DNA of 64,000 nt from Betaproteobacteria bacterium Ga0077532 (GTDB taxonomy: Bacteria; Pseudomonadota; Gammaproteobacteria; Burkholderiales; Ga0077523): NCBI GenBank assembly GCA_001464895.1, contig LNEE01000027.1:87855-151854 (forward strand). The letters run 5' to 3'. This document shows positions 10,349 to 19,484 of the stretch, piece by piece. The notes below the pieces were generated by a model that was not told the DNA's origin, made no database searches, and saw only the letters and a list, made by a program, of their open reading frames with translations. How positions within the stretch are numbered: the first letter of the stretch is position 1; each line of letters opens with the position of its first letter. Both the position numbers and the translations under genes were made by a program.

Positions 10349-11329
10349 ATGCCTGCCCGTTGGAAATGGTTGAGATTCACCGCCGGCGTCATCGCCGGCC
10401 TGACCCTGGCCGGTGCTGCCTTCGCCGGCAAGATGAGCATCGGTCACACGACCTGGGTCGGCTACGGCCCGCTCTACTTGGCTCGCGACCTCGGCTACTT
10501 CAAGGCCGCGGGGCTCGACCTCGATCTGAAGGTGATCGAGGAAGGCTCGCTCATCATGACCGCCATGGCCGGCAACAACCTCGACGGCGATGCGTCGACG
10601 CTGGACGAGATCATGAAGTACCGCGCGCCGGACTTCTGCTTCAAGGTCGTGCTGGTGCTCGACGAGAGCCATGGCGGTGACGGCGTGCTCGTGGCCGGGA
10701 ACGAGAAATCGATTAAGGACCTCAAGGGCAAAACCGTCGCGCTGAACGAAGGATCCACGTCACAGTTCTGGTTCAGCATCCTGCTCGCCAAGGAGGGCAT
10801 GACGCCCGCCGACGTGAAGGTCGCGAACATGACCGCCGATGACGCCGCGGCCGCCTTCCTGGCGAAGCGCGTCCCGGTCGCCGTGACGTGGGAGCCGCAT
10901 CTCTCGCTCGCGAAGAAGAAGAAACAGGGGCGCGTGCTGATCGACAGCTCGGCGACGCCGGGCACCATCGTCGACGTCGTGGCGCTGCGGTGCGACTACA
11001 TCGAGAAGCATCCCGCCGAGGTAGCGGCGCTGGTCAGTGGCTACTACAAGGCCATCGACTACATGAAGAAGAACCAGACCAAGGCCTACGCGATCATGGC
11101 GAAAGGCGTGGGTGGCTTCCTGAAGGACCCGAAGGACTTCGCCGATGCCGCGAAGGGCGTGCGGTTCTTCGACAAGCCCATGAACGCCGCCTTCCTCGGC
11201 ACCGCCGAGAAGCCCGGCGCCTCCGCCGAACTGCTGATCCTGGGCAGCAAGGTCTGGAGCCAGTTGGGCAAGCTGAAGATGGAAATCGACCACGCGACGC
11301 TGATCGAACCGAAGTTCGCCGTGCAGTGA
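10349..11329 (+). CDS. ABC transporter substrate-binding protein (NMT1/SsuA-like), orphan
   Basis: 326 residues, periplasmic. A clear signal peptide ends in AFA before GKM near residue 27. The mature part is the NMT1/taurine-nitrate-sulfonate binding fold: an early TTWVGYGPLYLARDLGYFKAAGL segment (split here as TTWVGYGPLYLAR then DLGYFKAAGL), and SIKDLKGKTVALNEGS at the hinge. The start was set by GAGAGG eight bases before the ATG. No permease or ATPase gene is adjacent, so it must use a transporter encoded elsewhere or act as a sensor. Ligands of the family include sulfonates, pyrimidine precursors, nitrate and riboflavin-like compounds; the sequence does not choose between them. Confidence 0.88.
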   Translation: MPARWKWLRFTAGVIAGLTLAGAAFAGKMSIGHTTWVGYGPLYLARDLGYFKAAGLDLDLKVIEEGSLIMTAMAGNNLDGDASTLDEIMKYRAPDFCFKVVLVLDESHGGDGVLVAGNEKSIKDLKGKTVALNEGSTSQFWFSILLAKEGMTPADVKVANMTADDAAAAFLAKRVPVAVTWEPHLSLAKKKKQGRVLIDSSATPGTIVDVVALRCDYIEKHPAEVAALVSGYYKAIDYMKKNQTKAYAIMAKGVGGFLKDPKDFADAAKGVRFFDKPMNAAFLGTAEKPGASAELLILGSKVWSQLGKLKMEIDHATLIEPKFAVQ

Positions 11330-11345
11330 CGGAACGGCCGGCGGC

Positions 11346-12548
11346 TCAGGCCGCCGGCCACCCCTCTCCAAGACGCGCCGCGATCCCCTGCAGGAACCGC
11401 AGACAGCGGCGCAACTCCTCGCGGGTCACGTACTCGTCGGGCTTGTGTCCCTGGTCCATGCTCCCCGGGCCGCACACCACCGCGGGAATGCCAGCCGCGG
11501 CGAAGAGCCCGCCCTCCGATCCGAAGCTGATGACGCCCGTCTGCGACTCGCCGGACGCCGCGATCGCCAGCGCCACCACCGCATCGTCTTCTGCCGACCG
11601 CAGGCCGGGGTACCGCGTCAGCAGTTCGAAGCGCACGTCCGCCTCGGGCGCCACAGCGCGCATCGCGGGCAGCACGTCGCGCGCCGCTTTCGTGGACACC
11701 GCCTCCAGAAAGCGATCGAGTTCCGCCTCGTCAGTGGACCGCGCCTCGAAGCTGAAACTGCAGCGCGACGGGACGACGTTCACGCTGATGCCGCCGGCGA
11801 CCACGCCCGTCTGGGCCGTCGCGAACGGCGGATCGAAGCGGTCGTCGCGCGGACCGCGCTCTGCGAAGTCGTGCGCGAGATCCTCGATGGCGACGATGAG
11901 TCGCGCGGCCTTCTCCACCGCGTTGACGCCGTCAGGCGTGTGGGCGGAATGGCAGGCGCGCCCGACCACGTCGCACCGCATCGCGAGCTTCCCCTTGTGC
12001 GCCGTCACCGGCTGGCCGCTGGTGGGCTCGCCGATCACGACGCCCAGGGGCTTCGGCTCGCGCTTCGCGATCTCCTCCAGCATCGGACGCACGCCGAGGC
12101 ACCCGATCTCCTCGTCGTACGAGAACGCGATATGCACGGGCAACGGCAGGCGGTGCGAGGAGAACACCGGCACCATCGCCAGCACGCACGCGAGGAACCC
12201 CTTCATGTCTGCCGTGCCGCGACCGTACAGGCGCTCGCCTTCGTCGGTCAGCGCGAACGGCGGACGGGTCCACGACTGTCCCGCCACCGGCACGACGTCC
12301 GTGTGGCCGGAGAGCACGATGCCAGGCGACGACGCATCGCCGATCGTCGCCCAAAGGCTCGCCTTCGAGCCCGCGGCATCGGGGAAGAGTTCGCTGGTGA
12401 CACCGTGCTCCGCGAGATATCCACGCACGAACTCGATGAGCGGCAGGTTGCTGTCGGCGCTGACGGTCGGGAAGGCGATGAGCCGTTCGAGAATCGCGAC
12501 GCTGGCCGCGAGCAACTCCTCGACATCGTCGGCGGCGTGGGTGGTCAT
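11346..12548 (-). CDS. M20 family metallopeptidase, acetylornithine deacetylase-like
   Basis: 400 residues, di-zinc amidohydrolase of the ArgE/DapE group. Metal and catalytic motifs are visible: GHTDVVPV near residue 80, GRGTADMKG near 110, the Glu-Glu pair in SYDEEIG near 145, IGEPTS near 170 and the final His in GHKPDEYV near 375. It cleaves an N-acyl amino acid or similar amide in the cytoplasm. The ATG at 12548 was preferred over 12554 because GGAG then sits eight bases upstream. It follows the TMADH-like gene by five bases. In that operon its role is probably catabolic and not arginine synthesis. Confidence 0.87.
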   Translation of the reverse strand: MTTHAADDVEELLAASVAILERLIAFPTVSADSNLPLIEFVRGYLAEHGVTSELFPDAAGSKASLWATIGDASSPGIVLSGHTDVVPVAGQSWTRPPFALTDEGERLYGRGTADMKGFLACVLAMVPVFSSHRLPLPVHIAFSYDEEIGCLGVRPMLEEIAKREPKPLGVVIGEPTSGQPVTAHKGKLAMRCDVVGRACHSAHTPDGVNAVEKAARLIVAIEDLAHDFAERGPRDDRFDPPFATAQTGVVAGGISVNVVPSRCSFSFEARSTDEAELDRFLEAVSTKAARDVLPAMRAVAPEADVRFELLTRYPGLRSAEDDAVVALAIAASGESQTGVISFGSEGGLFAAAGIPAVVCGPGSMDQGHKPDEYVTREELRRCLRFLQGIAARLGEGWPAA

Positions 12549-12553
12549 GGGCA

Positions 12554-14674
12554 TCACTCCGTCAGAGGCAGGACCGCGCGTCCGGCCGCCGGATCGGCGA
12601 GGTCCGCAAGCCCGGTGATCTCGCGGCGGAACGGCACGGTGTCGCCATCGTGTTCGGGAAGATCGAACTCCTCGGCGAAGCGCCGGCCCGCGTATACCGC
12701 CGCGGCGATCGTCCCCGGGGCCCACGCATCGCCGATCGCGTGCACGCGGACGATGCCGGCATCGCGCCAGTCGGGCTCCCGCGCCATCAGATCGGCGAAC
12801 AGTCGATCATCGGGAAGCCGGGCGGTCACGGGCACCAGTGCATCGCAGGCAACGATCTCCTCGCGCCCCGTGAACTTGCAGACCAGCGCCACGCCACCCG
12901 GGACCGTCGCGCGCACACCACGATTGGCATCGACGACGACGCCCAGTTCGAGCAGCCGCGCCTGGATGCGATGCTGCTCCATCGTGTGATACGTCCAGTC
13001 CGCCGCGCGCGAGGCCATCGTGACCAAGCGCACGCGATGCCCGTCGGCGACGAGCAACTCGGCGAGCACCGAGGCCATGTAGTAGTGGTCGTCGTCGAAC
13101 ACCACGACCTCGCGACCGGGTGGTCGACCGCCCGCCATCAGATCGTCGGGCGTGAGAACGGGCACCGAAGCGTCGAGCGGAATCGGCTTCGTGTGCAGGC
13201 GCCCCACCCCGTCGCGGCGCCACGACGAGCCCGTCGCGATCGCCACGTGGGCGAAGCCGAAACCCAGCACGTCCTCTGCGGTCAGCGGGCTCGCGAGGTA
13301 CGTCTGCACCGTCGGCATCTGCGCGATCTGGTACGTGCGGTAGTCGCGCACCCGTGCCCAGGCCGAGAGCCCCGGCAACCGCGACTCCCGCGACACGCGT
13401 CCGCCGAGCGCGTCACCGGCGTCGGCCAGTGCCACCTCGTAACCGCGTCGCCCGAGCATCATCGCGGCCTCCAGCCCCGCGGGGCCGCCGCCCACCACGA
13501 GCACGGTGTCGTCCGAGGACTTGCGACGGATGCGCTCCGGATGCCAGCCGCGCCGCCACTCCTCGCCCATCGACGGGTTCTGCGTGCAGCGGATCGGCGA
13601 CATCGTGAAATCGCCCGAGACGCAGATGTTGCAGCCGATGCACTCCCGGATGTCGTCGACACGCCCTTCCTCCACCTTCCTCGGCAGGAACGGATCGGCG
13701 ATCGACGGCCGCGCGCAGCCGATGAGATCGAGGATGCCCGCCTTCACCTGCCGGACCATCGTGTCGGGCGACGTGAAACGGCCCACGCCCACCACCGGCT
13801 TCGTCGTGAGTCGTTTGAAGCCGGTGACGAACGGTTCCTGGAACCCCTCGTCGGCGAAGCGCGACGTGCGGCTGTCGTCCTCCCAGCTGCCCAGCACGAG
13901 GTCCCAGAGATCGGGCAGATCGCCGAGCAGACCGAAGGCGTCTTCCATCTCGGCCTTCGAGAGACCCTCATCGCCGAGCAGCTCGTCCACTGTCACGCGT
14001 ACCGCCACGGCCGATCGGTCGCCGACGGCGTCCCGTGTGTCCTCGATCACCTCGCGCAGCAGCCGCACGCGGTTCTCCAGACTGCCGCCGTACTCGTCGG
14101 TGCGGTCGTTGTAGCGCCGCGAGAGGAAGTGGTGGAGCCCGCCGAGGGCGTGGCCCGCGTACACGTAGATGATGTCGAAGTCGGCACGCTTCGCCCGCAC
14201 CGCCGCCGCCCGATGCCAGCGCCGCAGCGACGCGATGTCACGCTTGCTCATCGCCCGCGCCTGCACGGGGTCGTAGGTGAACGTCGCGACCGGCAGATGC
14301 GCGGGCCCCATCGGGATCTCGCGCGAATAGAGGTTCGACCCGTTCATCCCGTTGTAGCAAAGCTCGATGCCAGCGAGCGCGCCGTGCGCGTGGACGGCGT
14401 CGGCCATGCGGACGAGCCCCGGCATGTCGCGGTCGTCCCACAGGCGCAACTCGATGAACGGCGTGATCTCGGACGAGTAGTGGATCTCCACCTGCTCGGT
14501 GCACACCACCGCCCACCCGCCTTCGGCCTTGATGCCCCGCATCGCGGCGAGTGCGGTCGGATCGCGATAGCCCATCCCGTTGCAGTGGGGCACCTGGTAG
14601 AAGCGGTTGCGAGCGACGACCGGGCCGATCTGCACCGGCTCGAAGAGGATGTCGAAACGGGGATCGCGGCTCAT
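12554..14674 (-). CDS. Trimethylamine/dimethylamine dehydrogenase-like Fe-S flavoprotein
   Basis: 706 residues. The N-terminal TIM barrel has Cys31 in QVPHCNG, at the place of the cysteine that binds FMN covalently in TMADH. Y172 and H175 (YAGH) and D267 match the TMADH catalytic triad. The [4Fe-4S] ligands are C345, C348, C351 and C363. An FAD/NAD-like domain starts with VLVVGGGPAGLEAAM. It should oxidatively demethylate or deaminate an amine. The TMADH aromatic cage is only partly kept: Trp264 is present, but Gln61 and Asp355/Phe356 are where Tyr60 and Trp355 would be, so the substrate is probably not trimethylamine. It follows the LysR gene by 25 bases. Confidence 0.85.
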   Translation of the reverse strand: MSRDPRFDILFEPVQIGPVVARNRFYQVPHCNGMGYRDPTALAAMRGIKAEGGWAVVCTEQVEIHYSSEITPFIELRLWDDRDMPGLVRMADAVHAHGALAGIELCYNGMNGSNLYSREIPMGPAHLPVATFTYDPVQARAMSKRDIASLRRWHRAAAVRAKRADFDIIYVYAGHALGGLHHFLSRRYNDRTDEYGGSLENRVRLLREVIEDTRDAVGDRSAVAVRVTVDELLGDEGLSKAEMEDAFGLLGDLPDLWDLVLGSWEDDSRTSRFADEGFQEPFVTGFKRLTTKPVVGVGRFTSPDTMVRQVKAGILDLIGCARPSIADPFLPRKVEEGRVDDIRECIGCNICVSGDFTMSPIRCTQNPSMGEEWRRGWHPERIRRKSSDDTVLVVGGGPAGLEAAMMLGRRGYEVALADAGDALGGRVSRESRLPGLSAWARVRDYRTYQIAQMPTVQTYLASPLTAEDVLGFGFAHVAIATGSSWRRDGVGRLHTKPIPLDASVPVLTPDDLMAGGRPPGREVVVFDDDHYYMASVLAELLVADGHRVRLVTMASRAADWTYHTMEQHRIQARLLELGVVVDANRGVRATVPGGVALVCKFTGREEIVACDALVPVTARLPDDRLFADLMAREPDWRDAGIVRVHAIGDAWAPGTIAAAVYAGRRFAEEFDLPEHDGDTVPFRREITGLADLADPAAGRAVLPLTE

Positions 14675-14699
14675 CGGTTCCGTGGCAGGACTGCGTGGG

Positions 14700-15623
14700 T
14701 CAGAGATCTGCCATGCCCGGCACGCCATCGCGACCGAACGCGTCGCGGCAGAACGCCTGGAAGGCCGCGACGACGCGGGGCGTGCGGGGCGACTTCAGCG
14801 TCGCGATGCCCAGCACCATCGGCCGGTAGCGATTGTCGAGCGGGACGTACGCGAGCGGCTGGCCGTCGAGCGCGGCGCGATTGCGCGGCCGGACGTTGGC
14901 CAGCCCGAACCCGTGCCCCGCCGCGACGAGCGAGCGCAGGACGTCCGTGTGCGCCGAGCGCGCGACCACCTTCGGCGTGACGTTCTCCTGCATGAAGAGC
15001 CCGAGGAAGTACTCGCGGCTCTGCGGCAGGTCGAGCATCACGTAGGGCTCGTCGGCGAGGTCGGGCAGCGTCAGGCGATCGCGCCCCGCGAGCGGATGAT
15101 CGGCGCGGAGCAGCACGTAGGGCGGCAGCGACGCCAGCCGCTCGAACGCCACTTCGGTCGGTAGATCGAGATCGTAGGTGAGCGCCGCGGAGAGCCGCCC
15201 GCTGCGCAGGCGCTCCATGAGCCCGGCGTGGTGATCCTCCAGCACTTCGAGCTGTACGCGATCGTGGCGGGCGACGAATCCGCGCGTGACTTCGGGGATG
15301 AGCATGGGCGCCAGCGTGACGAGGAAACCGATCGCGATGCTGCCGGCGATGCCGTCGGCCAGTTCGCCCGCGATGACCGAGATGTCTTCGGCGTGGGAGA
15401 GCAGCGCCCGCGCCTCGCGCAGCAGGCGCTCGCCAGCCGGCGTCAGTGCCAGGCCTTGCGCGTGATAGCGGACGAAGAGCTGGACCCCGAAGACTTCCTC
15501 GAGATGGGCAATTGCCGCCGAGACCGACGGCTGCGAGATGTTCACCCGCTCCGCCGCATGGCGCACGCTGCCGGTCTCGCCGGCGGCCACGAAGTATTCG
15601 AGCTGGCGAAGGGTGAAGCGCAT
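14700..15623 (-). CDS. LysR family transcriptional regulator
   Basis: 307 residues. The N-terminal winged helix-turn-helix (MRFTLRQLEYFVAAGETGS, then HAAERVNISQPSVSAAI) is typical LysR. It is followed by a periplasmic-binding-protein-type effector domain beginning near residue 90. It is the first gene of a minus-strand operon with the TMADH-like flavoprotein and the M20 peptidase. It therefore probably controls that catabolic operon, and itself, in response to the amine or amide substrate. Most LysR genes are divergent from their targets; a co-directional position is less common. The effector is unknown. Confidence 0.9.
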   Translation of the reverse strand: MRFTLRQLEYFVAAGETGSVRHAAERVNISQPSVSAAIAHLEEVFGVQLFVRYHAQGLALTPAGERLLREARALLSHAEDISVIAGELADGIAGSIAIGFLVTLAPMLIPEVTRGFVARHDRVQLEVLEDHHAGLMERLRSGRLSAALTYDLDLPTEVAFERLASLPPYVLLRADHPLAGRDRLTLPDLADEPYVMLDLPQSREYFLGLFMQENVTPKVVARSAHTDVLRSLVAAGHGFGLANVRPRNRAALDGQPLAYVPLDNRYRPMVLGIATLKSPRTPRVVAAFQAFCRDAFGRDGVPGMADL

Positions 15624-15705
15624 GCGATGGGATTCGGCGCTGGACTCGGGTGCGGTCGAGGTTAGCACGCGGCCGGCACGCGGACGGCTTTCCGCAAAGA
15701 CAGCG

Positions 15706-16383
15706 TCAGGGATCACCCGGGACTCCGTACGCGGGCGCCTTGCCGGGCTCCAGCGCGCGGGCCACGTAGTCGTGCATCTGCGGCTTCCACATCGTCCACA
15801 GCGCCGCCAGTTCGGCGATGGGGCAACCCTCGGTCCAGTCGACCCGCAGGTCCGCGATGGGCCACGAGACGCGATGGACGATCAGCATTCCCGCGGAGTG
15901 CACGGGCCCGGCCTCGCCACCGGCCGCCAGCCCGGCCTGCATCGCGGCGATGATGCGGTCGCCGAGATCCTGGTCGAGCGTCGCCTCGAACGCCTGGACG
16001 ATGGCCGCCGGGACGCCGGTGCCGCTCAGCAGGTTGCCCGCCGCCGCGACGTCGCGCCCCTGGGCCGACGCGTGCGTCCCGAGCGTTTGCTTCCCGGAGA
16101 ACACGGCCGTGTGCCCCGCCGCGTCGATCAGCATGAGCTGCCGGTACTCCAGATGCATCGCTTCCGTGCTCAACTTCTCCAGCACCTGCGCCGCACCGTG
16201 GCCGCGCGCGAGCAGATCGAGCCCCTTCGGCCCCAGCGACGGGTCGGTGATGTTCTGCGTCGCGACCGCACCGGCGCCCGCCCGCGCATGGGCGCACCGT
16301 GCCGCCACTGCGGGACTCGACGACGACACGGCCATCCCGAACATGCCGGTCCGGGCGCAGCGGGCGACCACGGAGAAGGTCAT
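15706..16383 (-). CDS. DUF1028 family protein (Ntn-hydrolase-like)
   Basis: 225 residues. The opening MTFSVVARCARTGMFGMAVSS and the following GAVATQNITDPSLGPKGL are hallmarks of DUF1028, a family with an Ntn-hydrolase-like fold and no assigned reaction. The C-terminal part, LRVDWTEGCPIAELAALW, is also usual. It is the last gene of the HpaC-HpaB-RidA operon. Its ATG overlaps the RidA stop by four bases, so it probably acts on a product of that pathway. In this family the N-terminal Thr after Met (Thr2) is a candidate nucleophile; that is inference. Confidence 0.88.
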   Translation of the reverse strand: MTFSVVARCARTGMFGMAVSSSSPAVAARCAHARAGAGAVATQNITDPSLGPKGLDLLARGHGAAQVLEKLSTEAMHLEYRQLMLIDAAGHTAVFSGKQTLGTHASAQGRDVAAAGNLLSGTGVPAAIVQAFEATLDQDLGDRIIAAMQAGLAAGGEAGPVHSAGMLIVHRVSWPIADLRVDWTEGCPIAELAALWTMWKPQMHDYVARALEPGKAPAYGVPGDP

Positions 16384-16808
16384 CGCACACCCCCGTCCGG
16401 GATCACTGCGGTCACGTCGATCTCGACGAGCCACTCGGGCCGCGCGAGGGCCGTCACGACCAGGCCCGTCGACACGGGGAACACGCCCTTCAGCGAGCGC
16501 CCCACCACGCGGTACACGGCCTCGCGGTACCGCGGATCGGTCAGGTAGATGTTGATCTTGCAGATGTGCTCCAGCCGGCTGCCGGCTTCTTCGAGCAGCA
16601 CCTTGATGTTGTGCATCGCCTGCTCGGCCTGGCCTGCGGCATCGCCGATCGCGACGCTCGCGGCCGTGTCGAGGTCCTGCCCGACCTGACCTCGCACGAA
16701 GACCATTGCGCCGCGCGCCACGACCACGTGGCAGAGATCGTTGTCGAGCTTCTGCTCCGGGTACGTGTCGCGCGTGTTGAACGGCCGGATGCGCTTGTGC
16801 GTGGTCAT
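16380..16808 (-). CDS. RidA family protein (enamine/imine deaminase-like)
   Basis: 142 residues, the usual size for the YjgF/YER057c/UK114 family, which hydrolyses reactive enamines and imines or serves as an accessory hydrolase in catabolic pathways. The core reads VFVRGQVGQDLDT, then AEQAMHNIKVLLEEAG, then INIYLTD and STGLVVTALARPEWLVEIDV. The usual C-terminal Arg-Pro-Glu pattern is seen as ARPEWLVEI. It overlaps both neighbours by four bases, so it is co-translated with the HpaB-like oxygenase and DUF1028. The pairing recalls RutC in pyrimidine degradation, where a flavin monooxygenase product is unstable. Confidence 0.88.
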   Translation of the reverse strand: MTTHKRIRPFNTRDTYPEQKLDNDLCHVVVARGAMVFVRGQVGQDLDTAASVAIGDAAGQAEQAMHNIKVLLEEAGSRLEHICKINIYLTDPRYREAVYRVVGRSLKGVFPVSTGLVVTALARPEWLVEIDVTAVIPDGGVR

Positions 16809-18304
16809 GCCGAGGCCTTCGTGGGCGCGGGTGCGGGCGCTGCGGCTGGCGCCCGACCCAGCACGCGCTCGGACAGGCCGGCGGACTTCACGACCGTCGC
16901 GGCGGCGGCGTCCCAGTCGTAGTTGCGATACACGGCGGCGAGGTGCGCGAAGGGCGGCGACTGCGCGAAGAGCTGGAACGTGAGGCGATGGCCCGCGTAG
17001 TCCGAGTTCAGCATGTCGCGCGCGAAGGCGAGCAGCTTCCGGCGGTCGTCGGACACCCAGTTCTCGTTCACGCTGTAGAACTTCTCGAGCCACGGCGCGG
17101 TTTCCGGATGCTTGAAGGCCGCCGCGTCGGGTGTCACGCAGATCTGGCCCCCGCAGAGTTCGCGGGCGATGTGCATCATCTCGTGGAGCTGCGAGCACGC
17201 CGCCACGCGGCCGGTGAAGAGCAGCGACTGATTGGGCATCAGCAGTCCCGCCGGGCTGCGCTCGGCCATCGCGATCGACGCCGTGAGGTGCGCGTTGATG
17301 CCTTCGCGGTACACGGCGAGCGTGGCGAGCTTCTCCTGCACCGCCTGCTGCTTGTCGAGGCCCGTCTGGCGCGCGTTCAGGAGCGCCGCGCCGATCATCA
17401 TGTCCGCCAGCTTGATGTTGCGCTGGACGAACGCGAAGGCGCTGTAGCGGTGCAGCGTCGCGCGGATGAACGTCGCGGCACGCGTGTGGCGGTAGAAGAG
17501 CACGTTCTCCCACGGGATCAGCACGTCGTCGAAGATGACCAGCGTGTCGACCTCGTCGAAGCGGTTCGACAGCGGATAGTCCTCGATCGGCGCACGGCCT
17601 GCGAAGCCGGTGCGGCAGATGAACTTGAGGTTGGGGGAGCCCAGATCGCAGATGAAGCCGACGGCGTAGTCGGAGAGCTGCGAGTCACCCCAGTTGGCGA
17701 TGGTGGGCTTCGTGAACGCCTGGTTGGCGTACGCCGCGGCCGTCTCGTACTTGGCGCCGCGCACCACGATGCCGGCGTCGGTCTCCTTCACGACGTGCAG
17801 CAGCATGTCGGGGTCTTGATCCTGCGGGCGCTTCGAGCGGTCGCCCTTCGGATCGGTGTTCGCGGACACGTGGAACGGATCGGCCTGGATGGTCCGGTCG
17901 ATGTGGCGCTTGATGTTCGCGGAGAACTGCGGATCCACCTCGTTGAGGACATCCTGCCCGTCGTACAGGGACCACATCTCGCCGACCGTCTCGTCGCCGA
18001 CGCGGGTGACGACACCGCCGACGTCGTCCAGCACCGCATCAGTGGCGCGCCGCTTCGCGTGCCAGTCGTCCTGGGTGTAGGGCAGCTTGTTGCCGATGGC
18101 GCAGATCTCGCCGGTCACCGGATCGCTGTAGCTCATGACGTCGCGCGTGGCGGCATCGTGCTGCATGTCGTAGATGCGGGCGCGGATGTCCACGAGCGGC
18201 TTGAACATCGGGTGCGACGGCACGTCGCGGACGCGTTCGCCGTTGATGTAGACCATCCGTCCGTCGCGGATGCTGTCGATGTACTGCTGACCGGTGCGGA
18301 TCAT
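16805..18304 (-). CDS. 4-hydroxyphenylacetate 3-hydroxylase family oxygenase (HpaB-like)
   Basis: 499 residues, the large, FADH2-using component of a two-component flavin monooxygenase. The N terminus (MIRTGQQYIDSIRDGR) and core motifs (GNKLPYTQDDWHAKRRATDAV in two pieces, FDEVDTLVIFDDVLIPWENV, then GGQICVTPDAAAF near the C terminus) fit the HpaB/HpaH group. The last 20 residues are Ala/Pro-rich and non-conserved. It hydroxylates an aromatic or heteroaromatic ring with reduced flavin from the adjacent reductase gene. 4-hydroxyphenylacetate is the model substrate, but no hpc/hpa ring-cleavage genes are nearby, so another phenol or heterocycle is likely. Confidence 0.88.
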   Translation of the reverse strand: MIRTGQQYIDSIRDGRMVYINGERVRDVPSHPMFKPLVDIRARIYDMQHDAATRDVMSYSDPVTGEICAIGNKLPYTQDDWHAKRRATDAVLDDVGGVVTRVGDETVGEMWSLYDGQDVLNEVDPQFSANIKRHIDRTIQADPFHVSANTDPKGDRSKRPQDQDPDMLLHVVKETDAGIVVRGAKYETAAAYANQAFTKPTIANWGDSQLSDYAVGFICDLGSPNLKFICRTGFAGRAPIEDYPLSNRFDEVDTLVIFDDVLIPWENVLFYRHTRAATFIRATLHRYSAFAFVQRNIKLADMMIGAALLNARQTGLDKQQAVQEKLATLAVYREGINAHLTASIAMAERSPAGLLMPNQSLLFTGRVAACSQLHEMMHIARELCGGQICVTPDAAAFKHPETAPWLEKFYSVNENWVSDDRRKLLAFARDMLNSDYAGHRLTFQLFAQSPPFAHLAAVYRNYDWDAAAATVVKSAGLSERVLGRAPAAAPAPAPTKASA

Positions 18305-18350
18305 GGGGAAGGTGTCCTTGAATGCGGAAACGTGGCGTTCGGTGCCGGGC

Positions 18351-18926
18351 TCAGTTGCCGAGCGGCTTCGCGCGGGCGTAGGCGCGGTCGGTGTATCCGA
18401 GGGGCGAACCCGTCGCGCGGATGGCCGACACGACGGACCCGATCAGGATCGTGTGCGTCCCGGCTTCCACGCTGGAGGAGAGCACGCAGTCGAATCCGGC
18501 CGCCGCGCGCACGAGAAGCGGCGCGCCCGTCACGTCGGTGCGCCACTCGGCCCGGTCGAAATCGTGCGGCATGCCCGCCGCGGGCCGGCCGGCGAAGACG
18601 TCCGCGAGATCCGCCTGGTCGTCGGTGAGCAGGCTGAGCGCGAAGTGGCCGCTGGCCAGCACGGCGTCCCGGACGCGGTGCCGGCTGTTCACGCAGGCGA
18701 GCACCATGGGCGGATCGGCCGACACCGACGACACGGCGCTGACCGTGAGGGCGACGCGCCCCTCGGGGCCGTCGGTCGCGAGGATCCAGACGCCGGTCAG
18801 CGCGCGAGCCATGGCGGCGACGAAGACATCGCGGTCCACGGCGCGGGGGGCGACGACGAGGTCGGGCGCGGCAGCGAGGCGGGGCTGCATCGCGGACGGA
18901 CGTTCACAGAGGGCGACAGGGCTCAT
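18351..18926 (-). CDS. Flavin reductase family protein (HpaC-like)
   Basis: 191 residues with the FMN-binding split-barrel of the flavin reductase domain: ALTGVWILATDGPEGRVALT near residue 45, VSAVSSVSADPPMVLACVN near residue 65, then DRAEWRTD and ILIGSVV. It should reduce FAD or FMN with NAD(P)H and pass it to the HpaB-like oxygenase encoded 46 bases downstream. It is the first gene of this operon. The ATG at 18926 was chosen because sequence upstream lacks family similarity. The first 30 residues are variable. Confidence 0.87.
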   Translation of the reverse strand: MSPVALCERPSAMQPRLAAAPDLVVAPRAVDRDVFVAAMARALTGVWILATDGPEGRVALTVSAVSSVSADPPMVLACVNSRHRVRDAVLASGHFALSLLTDDQADLADVFAGRPAAGMPHDFDRAEWRTDVTGAPLLVRAAAGFDCVLSSSVEAGTHTILIGSVVSAIRATGSPLGYTDRAYARAKPLGN

Positions 18927-19484
18927 GGAGGCTTCCGGTACCGGGCTTCGCCCGACGATGCCCGAAGTGTGTCGCCACCCTCTTGCCAAGTAAATTCGTT
19001 TCTTCTTCGCATCGGATTCATGATTTCCGAAGCAAGAGGGGATTTGCCGGCAGGGCACGTCTTCCCCTCACCCCGACCCGATCCACCTCGACCGGAATCA
19101 TCGCTTTCGCGGGCATGGCCCGCTCCTACAGAGAGCGCGGCCCGTTCCCACGACGGATGGCTCATCCACCACCCCTGTAGGAGCGGCCCATGGCCGCGAA
19201 AGCGGTGGATGCAAGGAAGCGTATCAACCGGAACGATCGCTTTCGCGGGCATGGCCCGCTCCTACAGAAAGCGTGGCGAGTTCCCTCGGCGGATGGCGCA
19301 TCCACCACCCCTGTAGGAGCGGCCCATGGCCGCGAAAGCGGTGAGTGAGGGTGGACACAGGACAGTGCCTCCCGAATCCGAAGCGCTCTGAAGCGAGGTG
19401 GATAGAGCATCAGAGACAGGAAAGCCCGACGGGAGCGCCCCCCGCCGGGCTGCCCGGCCCACCGGCGCGGCCCGGGCGCCACGG
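18927..19484. repeat. GTAG-type palindromic repeats, two tandem BIME-like units
   Basis: 558 gene-free bases between two minus-strand operons. The GTAG-family palindrome (GTAGGAGC, GCGGGC-CAT-GCCCGC, CGAAAGCG) occurs four times in alternating orientation, at about 19101-19130, 19176-19205, 19238-19266 and 19312-19342. Pairs are repeated with a period near 137 bases. Variants with GGCCCATGGCC in the stem keep pairing. They lie between the pentapeptide gene end and the flavin reductase start. Similarity to known REP/BIME elements is by structure only. Confidence 0.8.
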
